Source of the DNA: Lachnospiraceae bacterium | Lineage (GTDB): Bacteria; Bacillota; Clostridia; Lachnospirales; Lachnospiraceae | Assembly: GCA_015057625.1 (NCBI GenBank) | Contig: SVDZ01000001.1 | Location: forward strand, 244,921 to 308,920 | DNA: 64,000 nt | Direction: 5' to 3' | In this document: one piece after another, positions 53,145-64,000 of the stretch | Layout: each line of letters opens with the position of its first letter | Position numbering within the stretch: position 1 is the first letter of the stretch | Notes under the pieces: generated by a model | The model's database searches: none | What the model was told of the DNA's origin: nothing | What the model saw: only the letters and a program-made list of their open reading frames with translations | Made by a program: the position numbers and the translations under genes

Positions 53145-53171
53145 TTTATAACCTTTCTGAAATATATATTT

Positions 53172-54047
53172 CTAAAAAATACTTTTTCCTAATACCTTTC
53201 TAAGATGATTTCCGTAAGGAGACTTTCCATACATTTCGATTGCCTCCTTAATCTGATTATCATCTATCCAACCGTTATTGTATGCTATTTCCTCAGGTGC
53301 CGAGATAATTATTCCCTGGAAATCCTGAATCTGTTTAACGAAATTAGAAGCATCCAACAGAGAATCCATTGTTCCCGTGTCAAGCCATGCGAATCCTCTT
53401 CCAAGTAATTCAACATCCAATAAGCCTTTCTCTAAGTACAACTTATTTAAATCTGTGATTTCTAATTCACCTCTGGCACTTGGTTTAACCTGCTTTGCCA
53501 TTTCAACTACGTGTTTGTCGTAGAAATATAATCCGACTACGGCAAAGTTTGACTTAGGATTTTCAGGTTTTTCCTCCAGAGAGAGAACCTTGTGATTTTC
53601 GTCAAATTCAACGATTCCAAATCTTTCCGGATCAGCAACCAGGTAGCCGAAAATTGTAGCTCTGTCTTCATTCTCAAACGCTTTTTTCAATCTTTTTACC
53701 AAACCGTGACCATAGAAAATATTATCACCCAAAATCATGGCACATCTGTCATCGCCAATAAAATCTTCACCGATGATAAACGCCTGAGCTAATCCGTCAG
53801 GGGACGGCTGTTCTGCATATGATAAGTTAATTCCAAATCTCTCACCGTTTCCTAAAAGCTTTTTGAAGTTAGGTAAATCCTGAGGTGTTGAGATAATTAA
53901 AATATCTCTTATTCCCGCCAACATCAATGTTGAAAGGGGATAATAAATCATTGGCTTATCATAAACCGGCAAAAGCTGTTTACTTGTAACTTTAGTTAGA
54001 GGGTAAAGGCGGGTTCCGCTTCCACCTGCTAAAATGATTCCCTTCAT
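53172..54047 (-). CDS. rmlA: Glucose-1-phosphate thymidylyltransferase
   Basis: A 291-residue enzyme that joins glucose-1-phosphate and dTTP to give dTDP-glucose. Signature [20 protein letters not shown] with the catalytic Arg and Lys. Further marks are the sugar-binding [20 protein letters not shown], then [12 protein letters not shown] with the metal Asp, and [20 protein letters not shown]. Full family length. It works with RmlB encoded directly downstream; together they supply the keto-sugar for the aminotransferase two genes upstream. Confidence 0.97.
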   Translation of the reverse strand: MKGIILAGGSGTRLYPLTKVTSKQLLPVYDKPMIYYPLSTLMLAGIRDILIISTPQDLPNFKKLLGNGERFGINLSYAEQPSPDGLAQAFIIGEDFIGDDRCAMILGDNIFYGHGLVKRLKKAFENEDRATIFGYLVADPERFGIVEFDENHKVLSLEEKPENPKSNFAVVGLYFYDKHVVEMAKQVKPSARGELEITDLNKLYLEKGLLDVELLGRGFAWLDTGTMDSLLDASNFVKQIQDFQGIIISAPEEIAYNNGWIDDNQIKEAIEMYGKSPYGNHLRKVLGKSIF

Positions 54048-54058
54048 GCAACTACCTC

Positions 54059-55855
54059 CTACTCGTCTGCTTCCACACTATTTTTACCTTCAGGTTCAAT
54101 CTCTATTTCAATCTTACCACGTATGATAATCCTGTCCATAATTTCTTTGTCAACGGAACTGTTTGAGAACTCTATTTTTCTCACTGTTGTGTACATTCCA
54201 TCGCTGTTTTTGTAAATCATTACGTTATCACCTTCAGGCAACTCTGAAATACTAATCTTATAGAAATCTCCCTGTTTCTTAACCGGTATTCTTATGTTTT
54301 CTTTTACATTAAAGAAGAATATCTCCTTAATGTCTTCCGGATAATTTACACCTAGCAAATACTCATCATTTCCCTGGTAAAGCACTGTGAATCTGTTCTT
54401 CTTCTGCAATGTCAATATAGCAGAATGAGTATTGTAAGTAATAATCTTTTCACCGAATTTGTAAGTATTAACCTTTGCTAATTCTTCTCTTACAGCAGGA
54501 GTATAATACTGTTTCTTTCCGCGCAGATTGCAGATAACGTGAATCACATAGGTTCCATCCGGCAAATCTGTAATATCCACTCTTCTCTTAACATCATCAT
54601 ACTCAAGAATAAACTTATCCTGTCTGAAGTATCTGTTGTAAACAAAGACTTCCTCAATATTGAATTCTTCTCTGTCTTCAGTACCGACTAAAAACTGGAA
54701 GTTGATATATCTTCTTCCTTCCTCTTCCACAATGTTCTTAACCGAAATAAGCTGTCTGTTTCTTAAAAGAGTATTGTAAACGTTAATATCTAATGTCTGC
54801 GGATCTAAATCCTCAAACCTCATCTCATCAGCGATAAAATTGTATAACTGTTTGTAGTGCTTTGTTAAAATTCTCTCAGTTATAAACTTGGAATTTACAG
54901 GCACATCCGAATTAGCTACTAAATGAACAAAAAACGCCTTATATTGCAACAGGAAATTTCTGTATCTCTCACAGGCTTCCTTGAAATCTTTGTAATCTTT
55001 CGCCTCATTTTCCGGATTTGCAATATCATACAGAGGATAATACAGTCTGACAAAACTGTGTTCCCAAATTGCTTTATTGTACTTGATATTATTCTTAAAT
55101 TCCTGGATACAGAGCTTAATCTGAGATTGAAAAGAATCGCAGCGGTCAGCTATCATATGGAACTCAGCTGTCTGGTCTGTAATAGAAATCTTGTCGCTGT
55201 TTTCCTTTTTTCTCCAGTAATATACCACATCATTAATAACACTGATTTTTTTAGCTCGCATAGCTGCTTTATAGACAAATATTCTATCTGCAATCAACAA
55301 ATTGGCAGGCATTTCGATTTTGTTAGTTCTCAAAAATTCTGTGTTGTATACTGCATTCCAGTAGAATACCTGATTAGTATATGATTCTAACTCCTGAGGT
55401 GTGGACAATACTCTGTTTTCCACGAAGACGTTTCTCTCATTATTTGAATTTAGGAATGTATGCATAAATCCATTTACCATCTTCATTGGAAGACCTGATG
55501 CGAAATCAGAACCGTCCTCCTCTATTCTCTTTATAAGCTTTTTGTATGCATTGTCAGCAACTATATCGTCAGAATCCACAAGGGCTAAATATTTACCTTT
55601 AGCTCTGGCGATTCCTATCTGAGATGAAATAGCTCCGCCTGAGTTAGGCTTTTGAATCAACTCAAACTGCGGATGGTCCTTGATAAAATCATTGATAACC
55701 TCCACCGAATTGTCAGTACTTGAATCATCAATTACTAACACCTCGTAAGAATCAATTCCCTGCTTGGCAATTGAACTTAAACAGTCATATATATATTGCT
55801 CATTGTTATAACTTAGAACTACTACTGAAAGAGTTACATTATTATCTCTATTCAC
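54059..55855 (-). CDS. Family 2 glycosyltransferase with long C-terminal region
   Basis: A 598-residue protein. The GT-A fold occupies residues 1-220: [20 protein letters not shown], then [12 protein letters not shown] and [15 protein letters not shown] with the metal motif D-S-D-D. The acceptor part follows. Helices to about residue 360, then about 230 residues of strand-rich sequence with no clear family. Such architecture is seen in teichoic-acid glycosyltransferases (TarS-like) which have a C-terminal trimerisation region; the match is by layout only. It probably attaches the amino sugar or another sugar to the polymer made by the TagF-like enzyme. No membrane helix is seen. Confidence 0.85.
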   Translation of the reverse strand: MNRDNNVTLSVVVLSYNNEQYIYDCLSSIAKQGIDSYEVLVIDDSSTDNSVEVINDFIKDHPQFELIQKPNSGGAISSQIGIARAKGKYLALVDSDDIVADNAYKKLIKRIEEDGSDFASGLPMKMVNGFMHTFLNSNNERNVFVENRVLSTPQELESYTNQVFYWNAVYNTEFLRTNKIEMPANLLIADRIFVYKAAMRAKKISVINDVVYYWRKKENSDKISITDQTAEFHMIADRCDSFQSQIKLCIQEFKNNIKYNKAIWEHSFVRLYYPLYDIANPENEAKDYKDFKEACERYRNFLLQYKAFFVHLVANSDVPVNSKFITERILTKHYKQLYNFIADEMRFEDLDPQTLDINVYNTLLRNRQLISVKNIVEEEGRRYINFQFLVGTEDREEFNIEEVFVYNRYFRQDKFILEYDDVKRRVDITDLPDGTYVIHVICNLRGKKQYYTPAVREELAKVNTYKFGEKIITYNTHSAILTLQKKNRFTVLYQGNDEYLLGVNYPEDIKEIFFFNVKENIRIPVKKQGDFYKISISELPEGDNVMIYKNSDGMYTTVRKIEFSNSSVDKEIMDRIIIRGKIEIEIEPEGKNSVEADE

Positions 55856-55890
55856 TTCTTCCTCCTGGCTTACTTTTTAAGTAATTAGTG

Positions 55891-56976
55891 TTATTGAATA
55901 AATTTCTTTACCAAATCGGAAATCATAATAGCTTCCTCTTCTGATAAATCCGCATAAATTGGAAGACAAACCATATTAAGTGAAGCATTGTACGCTACAG
56001 GTGTATCTCCCATGCCCTTAAATAATGGCATTTCATTTATAGCAGGATAGAAATATCTTCTGGCATAAACTTCTGACTTTGCAAGATAATCTAACAAGTC
56101 TCCTCCATCTACGCCTTCCTTTTCAATCAATACAGGATAGTATGCGTAATTGTATTCAACATCATCTCTTCTCTTGAGAATTTTGATACCCTCTACTGAT
56201 CCTAATAATTCGTCATACTTCTCAGAGATTTTCTTTCTCTTTTCAATATTCTGATCTAAATATCTCAGATTGACCAATCCCATAGATGCACTAAACTCAT
56301 TCATTTTGGAATTCACGCCGTCATAAACAGTCACGCCGTCACTCAATCCAAAGTTTGATCTGGCAATAACCTGGTCTAACATTTCCTTGGTCTTTGATAC
56401 AATCATACCACCCTCAATAGAGTTAAATACCTTTGTGGCATGTAAACTAAACATTGACGCGTCACCAAAGCATCCGATGTCCTCGCCCTTATATTTTACA
56501 TTGAAAGCATGAGCTGCATCGTAAATTACTTTCAGGTTATACTTATCAGCAATGGCTTGAATTTTTTCCACTTCACAAGGCGAACCGTAAACGTGAACCG
56601 GAACTATAGCCACTGTCTTATCTGTTATTAACGCCTCAATTTTATCAGGGTCGATATTATAATCGTCTTCTTTTATATCGCAAAATACAGGTGTGTGTCC
56701 TGTATTATTAATAGCTAATGTAGTTGAAACAAATGTAAAAGGAGTAGTTATTATCTCACCCGGTTCTATACAGGACAAAATGTTTTGAAGAGACATATGT
56801 CCATTGCACTGGAAATCAACATTTTCATAATTGTATCTGTCCTTGATAGCCTTAACAAACTTCTGATACTGCGGTCCAAAGTTTGTAATATGCATTGTTT
56901 CCCAAATTGACTTAATCTCTTCACAGTACTCTTCGTACGTAGGAATACTAGGTTTAGTTACCAATATCTTTCCCAT
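55891..56976 (-). CDS. DegT/DnrJ/EryC1/StrS aminotransferase, VioA-like
   Basis: A 361-residue PLP enzyme. The internal-aldimine lysine is K182 in SMFSLHATKVFNSIEGG; D153 of VIYDAAHAF contacts PLP. The opening KILVTKPSIPTYEEYCEEI and the FVSTTLAINNTGHTPVFCDI segment resemble VioA, which forms dTDP-4-amino-4,6-dideoxyglucose (viosamine) from the RmlB product. With rmlA and rmlB in the same operon, a dTDP-4-amino sugar is the most likely product. It starts 1 base after the stop of the ATP-grasp/HAD gene. The glutamate donor and exact stereochemistry are unknown. Confidence 0.92.
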   Translation of the reverse strand: MGKILVTKPSIPTYEEYCEEIKSIWETMHITNFGPQYQKFVKAIKDRYNYENVDFQCNGHMSLQNILSCIEPGEIITTPFTFVSTTLAINNTGHTPVFCDIKEDDYNIDPDKIEALITDKTVAIVPVHVYGSPCEVEKIQAIADKYNLKVIYDAAHAFNVKYKGEDIGCFGDASMFSLHATKVFNSIEGGMIVSKTKEMLDQVIARSNFGLSDGVTVYDGVNSKMNEFSASMGLVNLRYLDQNIEKRKKISEKYDELLGSVEGIKILKRRDDVEYNYAYYPVLIEKEGVDGGDLLDYLAKSEVYARRYFYPAINEMPLFKGMGDTPVAYNASLNMVCLPIYADLSEEEAIMISDLVKKFIQ

Positions 56977-56977
56977 T

Positions 56978-58264
56978 TTAATACCTCCAATCCATCAATG
57001 CTGATATACCGTCGTTGTCAAATACCGGTATCTCGCATTTTTCGGATACATCCTTTCTCTCTCTAAATGAGTCATCTATAAATATAGCATTTTTGCTGTC
57101 AATATAATCGCTCTTTAAAGTATCATCTTTGATATGGATTATCTCGCTGAATACATCCTTATCTATATGGTATTTCTTAAGAGATTCATATATCTCTTTC
57201 TCATGTCTGGTTAAAAGAATAAGTTTCTTTCCTTTGTTCTGGCACTGATAAATAAACGCAATTGTCTCAACGTTTACAGTGTTCTTATATGTTACAGTAT
57301 CATCAAAGTCGATATAAACTGTATCATAATCAATGTCTAAGTAATATTTATTTGATAATGCTCTATCAACCTCAGCTGCCTTAATCAAATGCGGAATAGC
57401 GCTCACTTCGTATCCCATCTTCTGATAAACTGTGTTGAGTATATAGTTGAATCCGCGAACACGGCTGGTAGACATGCTTCCTGCCACACGCGGAGCCATC
57501 TCTAAAATCTTAAAGTTTCCGTCTTTATCCTCCTTAACCTGGAAGAACCAAACTCCGTCAAACTCAAATTTTTCATTTATTTTCTTGGCAATTTCAACCA
57601 CTTCAGCCGGTGCCTCACAGGTTATTGAATTAACACTGATGCCGGTTCTTATTCTCTTTCTCTGTCTCATTGAAGCCACCAATAATTCACCTTTTGTGTC
57701 GGTGAAACAATCGATAGTGTACTCCTCACCCGGAAGCATTTCTGAGATTACATACTCATCTGCCACAGGTCTGATTTTCTCCAAATCCTGCATTGTCTCA
57801 ATCTTAGTAACACCCTGAGAACCCTGCCCGATGTCAGGCTTTGCAAATAACGGAAGATCTGACTCTTTAATCTCATCGATGTCATACATCTTTGGAGTGA
57901 AAGCCTCATCTTTTAGTATCTCGTAAGTCTTCTTTTTAGATCTTGCTATATCGCAAGTCTCATATTTTGAGGTTGCGAGTTTACAGTGAACTTTATCCTC
58001 ATTTTTTGCCAGGAATAAGATTACATCGTCATAAGCAGGAACTAAGATATCAATGTTATTGTCATCGATTATCTTATTAAGCTCATCCATAAAATTCGGG
58101 GCATTTATAAATGAAATACCCTCGATATAATTCTTATAAACCATCTTTGCATGACAAGGTACTGAACTTAATCCCACAAGATTAATATGCTTGTCAAATT
58201 TCATTGCATTGTGAACTTCAAGTCCTATTTCAGATCCGCATGGGAATACTAATACATTAATCAT
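56978..58264 (-). CDS. ATP-grasp ligase fused to a HAD hydrolase domain
   Basis: A 428-residue two-domain protein. Residues 1-100 form a preATP-grasp Rossmann-like region (MINVLVFPCGSEIGLEVHNA). The ATP-grasp fold follows (about 105-300). Its glycine loop is G146-QGSQGV152, adenine-side sequence YVISEMLPGEEYTIDCF and metal-binding FKILEMAPRVAGS (E255). Residues about 310-428 are a HAD phosphatase-like domain with motif I D319-F-D-D-T323, motif II LLTRHEKE and motif IV IFIDDSFRERKDV. ATP-grasp enzymes join a carboxylate to an amine. In this operon the ligand may be the amino sugar. It is packed between the polymerase and aminotransferase genes. Confidence 0.9.
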   Translation of the reverse strand: MINVLVFPCGSEIGLEVHNAMKFDKHINLVGLSSVPCHAKMVYKNYIEGISFINAPNFMDELNKIIDDNNIDILVPAYDDVILFLAKNEDKVHCKLATSKYETCDIARSKKKTYEILKDEAFTPKMYDIDEIKESDLPLFAKPDIGQGSQGVTKIETMQDLEKIRPVADEYVISEMLPGEEYTIDCFTDTKGELLVASMRQRKRIRTGISVNSITCEAPAEVVEIAKKINEKFEFDGVWFFQVKEDKDGNFKILEMAPRVAGSMSTSRVRGFNYILNTVYQKMGYEVSAIPHLIKAAEVDRALSNKYYLDIDYDTVYIDFDDTVTYKNTVNVETIAFIYQCQNKGKKLILLTRHEKEIYESLKKYHIDKDVFSEIIHIKDDTLKSDYIDSKNAIFIDDSFRERKDVSEKCEIPVFDNDGISALMDWRY

Positions 58265-61051
58265 TTATGCCTCTTCTTTCTTAATTACAATATCCAATAC
58301 ATCTTTACAAGATGTTCCCTTGCAGTATTTTGCCATATCCCGGCAGAAGTCTCTTAACTTCTCGCTGTTATCATAGGTATACTGCTGGATATTCTCTATT
58401 GCCTCAACTAAACTACTCTTATCTTCAATGATAGGACCCGGAAGAGTTTCAACTCCCACATACAATCCTCTGGTCTCATTGATGTACTCATCTAAATCAT
58501 ACATGTAGAATAAGATAGGTTTTTTAGCACTGGCAAAATCATAAAATACGCTGGAATAATCTGTAATCAACACATCTGTCACACATAATAATTCCATTAC
58601 ATCTTCTTTATCGCTAACGTTGATTAAAAAGTCTTTATACTTTTCATCAATCTCTAAGCTATCTGCTATCAGGTGATGAAGTTTAACTAAAATAACGTAC
58701 TTATCTGAGAATTTCTGATATAACTCCTCCACGTCAAACGGAAGGCTGAAATCATAACCTCTTACATAATCTCCCTGTAAATCTCTCCAGGTAGGTGCAT
58801 AAAGGATAACCTGTTTTTTCTCTGTAACAGGATATTCTTTGTGAAGCTTTTCAACGGCTCTGTTTTTCAATTCATCCACATGATAGATATCATTAATAGG
58901 ATATCCTTTTTTGATAACATGCTTTTTGAATCTGAATGCATTTACTAATTTTTCCTCACCGTAATCATTGTCAGTAAGGAAATAATCCCAGTTCAAACTC
59001 TCTTTATATAAATTTCCGAAAGCCTGCTTTTCAGGTCCTTCGCACTCAATGTCAAATCCCAATTTCTTAAGTGGAGTTCCATGCCATGTCTGCAAGTAAA
59101 TAGTGTCATGTCTCTTTTCTTTAACAGGGAAGAGAATGTTGTTTACCCAATATTTAGCCTTTGCCAAATAATAGAAATAGTCTGAACTTCCTCTCTCAAC
59201 TATAGTTGGATTTCCAGGTATCTTATCTGTGTTCACATCCGGATATGCCCAGACAAACTTAAAATTCTTATACTCATCATGATTAATCATGTATTCATAT
59301 AAATACTTAGGATTTCCTGTATAGTTCTTTCCTAAATTTGCCTCGAAGAAAATCAAATTCTCATCGGAGTCTTCATTCTTCAATGTCTCAAAGTATTTTT
59401 CCCTGCCGGTCTGGAATTTTACTCCCTTCATATACTCATCCACTGAAGTATGCCAAACATTAAGATTGTAAATATTGCCACCAATATAGAATGCTATTAC
59501 TAAATCATCCTCTAAATCAAGTCTGTATAAATATCTGTCCCCAACGCTGTATGTGCCTTTTTTCTTAGTCAAAAAACCTGACTCTTTATAGTCTCCCACA
59601 TACTCAACACCGATTTTAAAATTTAATCTGGCATTATAGTAAAGATATTCTTTTATCTTTTCAACATCCACAGGCACCTTCATCTCTATCATCTTTTTAG
59701 GTGTATCTAACACTTTTTCAAATAGATTGAAGCTTTCCTTCATATATTTATCTTCCAAATAAATAGTGAACTTTTTAACTTTGGACAACAATGAGTAGAT
59801 TGATAAATCTAAAAGAATATTTCCGTTTTCATCATTGATAACTTCTAAATCTGTAGAGAATGTATGGTTAGTCAAATCAAAATCATAAACCTCATCATAT
59901 GTATAATGATTGTTCTGATTTTCCACTACCAATATCTGATTATCCAGGAAGCCTAATCTGTTACCATGTGCTTCCATCAACTTGTAGTCCTCGATATTTC
60001 TGGTTTTAACTTTGACAATTTTCAACCAGTTCTTATCAACTGACTTTCCCTTGGCGTTCTTAACTTCATATTCTAAAACATATCTGTCAATCAGGTTGAT
60101 TTCTCTGTCTAATATCTCGTCTAAGTTATCGATTACTATCTTTTTCTTTAAATCTTTTTCAACCACAAGTTCAACATCGTTAGTCTTGAGACTCTTAAGG
60201 TACAAATAGAACTTACAGTCCGCATATTTCTTTTTAAATGTCAAAACCAATGAATTGTTATTAGCTTCAAACTCTACTGTATTTAATCTCTTATACCCCT
60301 TAAGCATAGCCGGTACAGGATTTTCCAATGCCGGTGTTTCAAAAGAGTAATCTCTCAATTTCTTTTTGATATTAACGAAATCGAAGTAGAATGAAGTTTG
60401 GACTTCGTCATCCTCAAATGGTTTAGCAACCGCTTTAATAACCTTACCACCTGAAATAAATATTAATCTTAATAAGTCATTCTCCTCGAAGAACGCATCT
60501 ACATTTTTGATGATAGCCCTGTTCTTTTTAACGTGAATTTTGTCTAAGACCTTGTATGCTCTGTTTGCCAACACTAATCTTACATCATCATCATTTTTAT
60601 CTGCACTGATTAAATTAGTTGCAAGAGTAAGATCATAACCTTTTCTATAGAATGAGAGATCAATATATTTTTTATTTGAAATTGTGTATTCTTTTTCATT
60701 TAAAACAATGTATCTGTCCTCAGAAAAACTAACGCCACACTCTTCACCCCGGTAATTCATAAGTAAGTGATATCCCCAGGCTGTGACTGTGAAATCATTA
60801 TTTCTGATAGCTTTTAATGTCTGCTTGTCGAGAGGAAGTTTTGCTCCATTCTTTCCAACAAAATACTTCTTTTCTCCTATTATAATATTATATACATACT
60901 TATCGCCTGATTTTGCATTACAAATAATTTTATTATTTACACACTTAAGTTCAAAGTCCGGTGTCATTTTTTTTCTGATTGAATTTCCAATAACACCATT
61001 CTTATACATTTTATAAAAAGGTCTAAGTATATTTTTTATTATTTTTTTCAT
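58265..61051 (-). CDS. TagF-like poly(glycerol phosphate) polymerase
   Basis: A 928-residue protein with a C-terminal CDP-glycerol glycerophosphotransferase domain (about 545-920). Motifs are TIYLQTWHGTPLKKLGFDIE, then ILYAPTWRDLQGDY and VDVLITDYSSVFYDFASAKK. The N-terminal 540 residues are strand-rich and of unclear fold. They could bind the polymer or membrane. The ATG at 61051 has GAGGAG 6 bases upstream; the frame extends 24 codons further without an RBS. It is the first gene of the operon and probably builds a teichoic-acid-like polyol phosphate chain on the cell surface. No tarD or other CDP-glycerol synthase is in the window. Confidence 0.92.
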   Translation of the reverse strand: MKKIIKNILRPFYKMYKNGVIGNSIRKKMTPDFELKCVNNKIICNAKSGDKYVYNIIIGEKKYFVGKNGAKLPLDKQTLKAIRNNDFTVTAWGYHLLMNYRGEECGVSFSEDRYIVLNEKEYTISNKKYIDLSFYRKGYDLTLATNLISADKNDDDVRLVLANRAYKVLDKIHVKKNRAIIKNVDAFFEENDLLRLIFISGGKVIKAVAKPFEDDEVQTSFYFDFVNIKKKLRDYSFETPALENPVPAMLKGYKRLNTVEFEANNNSLVLTFKKKYADCKFYLYLKSLKTNDVELVVEKDLKKKIVIDNLDEILDREINLIDRYVLEYEVKNAKGKSVDKNWLKIVKVKTRNIEDYKLMEAHGNRLGFLDNQILVVENQNNHYTYDEVYDFDLTNHTFSTDLEVINDENGNILLDLSIYSLLSKVKKFTIYLEDKYMKESFNLFEKVLDTPKKMIEMKVPVDVEKIKEYLYYNARLNFKIGVEYVGDYKESGFLTKKKGTYSVGDRYLYRLDLEDDLVIAFYIGGNIYNLNVWHTSVDEYMKGVKFQTGREKYFETLKNEDSDENLIFFEANLGKNYTGNPKYLYEYMINHDEYKNFKFVWAYPDVNTDKIPGNPTIVERGSSDYFYYLAKAKYWVNNILFPVKEKRHDTIYLQTWHGTPLKKLGFDIECEGPEKQAFGNLYKESLNWDYFLTDNDYGEEKLVNAFRFKKHVIKKGYPINDIYHVDELKNRAVEKLHKEYPVTEKKQVILYAPTWRDLQGDYVRGYDFSLPFDVEELYQKFSDKYVILVKLHHLIADSLEIDEKYKDFLINVSDKEDVMELLCVTDVLITDYSSVFYDFASAKKPILFYMYDLDEYINETRGLYVGVETLPGPIIEDKSSLVEAIENIQQYTYDNSEKLRDFCRDMAKYCKGTSCKDVLDIVIKKEEA

Positions 61052-61149
61052 TTCAAGCTCCTCTAAGTGTTGAATATTTCGTAAAAAGGGCGCAAAAACA
61101 CACCTTAAACACCATTGTAGCAAAAAAACCGTTTAATTTCAATTAAAAA

Positions 61150-61180
61150 TGGGTAACCGGCCATAATAACCAATTACCCA
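61150..61180 (-). terminator. Rho-independent terminator downstream of the MBL-fold hydrolase gene
   Basis: GGGTAACCGG (61151-61160) and CCAATTACCC (61170-61179) form the stem. On the minus strand it is followed by ATTTTTAATT, and on the plus strand by AAAATTTTTTT, so it may work in both directions. Confidence 0.8.
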
Positions 61181-61192
61181 AAATTTTTTTAG

Positions 61193-62020
61193 TTATATTT
61201 CTTTTTGGTATACCACGGATGCAACTCCATAGTTTACTCTTTCCAATTCGCCGAATCTTTCGAAGAATTCATTCTTTTCCTCACCGGTTCCCCAACCAAA
61301 TCCACCGGTATTCTCACAAACCTTCGCAGTACCCTCAATAATCTGACTGTCGAGAGTAATGAAATCCTCCAGATATCTGTCCGGAAGCAACGGCAGGCCA
61401 TTGTGTGAAGGCCAAATCATGTCATACTCTTGTCTCATACTTTTCAGACGTTCCATATTTGCTCTGTGATTTGCGGCAACTTCTTTAAGGGGAATATTTT
61501 CATTTCTTACAAATAAAAGTACCTGGCCACTCTCAAGCTCATCTCCACAGAACAGCCCTCTGGTAAAATCGTCGATAAAAGCTATGCTTCCCTCATTGTG
61601 TGCAGGAATGTGCAATACTTTTACCTTGCGGTTTCCAAGTTCTATCACATCTCCCTCTTTTAAATAATTTATTTTGTAATTAGGATAATCTTTGTCTTTT
61701 AACCAATCCTCACCCCAATCATTAAAAGCATTTCGCGCACATTCTTCAGATTCCCTGTGCATCCATACTTCCTCCCACCAGAAGTTTCCTCCGGTGTGAT
61801 CAAAATGACCGTGTGTGTTTACAACCATTATAGGTTTGTCGGTAATCTGCTCAACAAACTTTCTGATATTGCCCTCACCGGTTCCGCTGTCTATAAGAAG
61901 TGCTTTTTCTTCACCTATCAGCAGATACATAAAATTACTCCACCTGTTTGTTATGCACCATGTATTTTTTGCGATTTCCCACTTTCCAAAAAGATTTCCG
62001 CTACTGTCCTGATTAATCAT
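61193..62020 (-). CDS. Metallo-beta-lactamase-fold hydrolase
   Basis: A 275-residue MBL-fold enzyme. The H-x-H-x-D-H zinc motif is NTHGHFDHTGG. The third-shell histidine and the aspartate are in LHIPAHNEGSIAFID and RGLFCGDELES, and the last His is in IWPSHNGLPLLPD. The general form is glyoxalase II-like or lactonase-like; the substrate is not evident. RBS AGAGAGG is 7 bases upstream. It is transcribed alone, between the pyrG terminator and its own terminator. Confidence 0.9.
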   Translation of the reverse strand: MINQDSSGNLFGKWEIAKNTWCITNRWSNFMYLLIGEEKALLIDSGTGEGNIRKFVEQITDKPIMVVNTHGHFDHTGGNFWWEEVWMHRESEECARNAFNDWGEDWLKDKDYPNYKINYLKEGDVIELGNRKVKVLHIPAHNEGSIAFIDDFTRGLFCGDELESGQVLLFVRNENIPLKEVAANHRANMERLKSMRQEYDMIWPSHNGLPLLPDRYLEDFITLDSQIIEGTAKVCENTGGFGWGTGEEKNEFFERFGELERVNYGVASVVYQKEI

Positions 62021-62090
62021 AAAACGACCTCTCTTTCATTTTCTCTGATATTATTTCTCCGCTCAATTTAAATTATTAATTCCATTTTAC

Positions 62091-62138
62091 CAAAAAGAAG
62101 AGCAGTTGGGTGAATAATTTCTTCATCTCAACTGCTCT
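62091..62138 (-). terminator. Rho-independent terminator of pyrG
   Basis: AGAGCAGTTG and CAACTGCTCT (62099-62108 and 62129-62138) with inner TGAA/TTCA pairing; on the minus strand TCTTTTT follows. Confidence 0.85.
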
Positions 62139-62152
62139 AGTAAAAAAATATG

Positions 62153-63820
<1,668 letters not shown>

Positions 63821-63833
63821 TCATGCACTTTTT

Positions 63834-64000
63834 GTTTCTGGTACGTACACATCTACAAGTTGTTCTTCTTGCTCATACGTTTCATATTCATTTTCTGTTT
63901 CTGATACGTACACACCTACAAGTTATTCTTCTTGCTCATACGTTTCATATTCATTTTTCGTTTCTGGTACGTACACACCTACAAATTATTCTTCTTGCTC
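63834..64000. repeat. 63-bp tandem repeats running off the right edge
   Basis: GTTTCTG(G/A)TACGTACAC starts copies at 63834, 63897 and 63960, exactly 63 bases apart; the third is cut by the window end. Differences between copies are few. Each includes the palindrome GTACGTAC or its variant. One plus-strand frame (from an ATG at 63823, without a clear RBS) stays open through all copies, while minus-strand reading shows in-frame TAA codons, so coding status is open. Confidence 0.85.

Overview
The window comes from an AT-rich Bacillota genome, most likely a gut Lachnospiraceae (Clostridia). The evidence is the large SRP RNA type (with Alu domain), the murB-rapZ-whiA-HPr order with hprK close by, KtrAB, MecA, lysine-rich cell-surface domains typical of that family, and a dense run of low-GC genes. 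Nearly every gene is on the minus strand. No tRNA, rRNA, CRISPR array, transposase or phage gene was recognised. Names rest on motifs and synteny read by eye; no database was searched.

Region 1 (1-17.2 kb): the ancestral tadA - SRP RNA - dnaX order is present but heavily interrupted. dnaX is cut by the left edge. Three genes (a Cys-bearing LRR protein, an unknown protein, a fibronectin-type surface protein) lie between it and the SRP RNA. Between the SRP RNA and tadA lie small accessory enzymes (two GNATs, a GyrI-like protein, a serine hydrolase, DUF1349, an O-acetyltransferase) and a complete Bce-type peptide-sensing module (ABC ATPase, FtsX-like permease, histidine kinase, response regulator). 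That module has a visible operator/promoter and is interrupted by two unusual repeats. A GH18-type lipoprotein precedes tadA, with a strong candidate for an unassigned structured RNA or leader upstream. mecA follows on the plus strand.

Region 2 (17.2-33.5 kb): an ECF sigma factor with a membrane partner, and a transglutaminase-like lipoprotein with a 7-residue tandem repeat and a near-perfect cre site upstream. Next is an operon dnaE-ktrB-ktrA-rRNA methyltransferase, in which DnaE carries its own 21-bp tandem repeat. Then come a BspA-type LRR surface protein, an unknown membrane protein and a secreted multidomain GH64 beta-1,3-glucanase.

Region 3 (33.5-51.9 kb): seven 64-65 bp hairpin-forming tandem repeats, then housekeeping genes read right to left: ftsH, a YesL-like gene, uvrC, hprK, glucokinase, murB, rapZ, whiA and an HPr-like protein that has lost His15 but kept Ser46 (Crh-like). 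With HprK and the cre site this points to CcpA-type carbon catabolite control. A large unknown protein, a SAM methyltransferase, glgB (with a lysine-rich tail) and an aconitase-family hydratase follow.

Region 4 (52-64 kb): a surface-polymer operon encoding a TagF-like polymerase, an ATP-grasp/HAD fusion, a VioA-like aminotransferase, a GT2 glycosyltransferase, RmlA and RmlB. RmlA, RmlB and the aminotransferase are predicted to make a dTDP-4-amino-4,6-dideoxyhexose; the fusion protein may modify it. The window closes with an MBL-fold hydrolase, pyrG and a 63-bp tandem repeat that runs off the edge.
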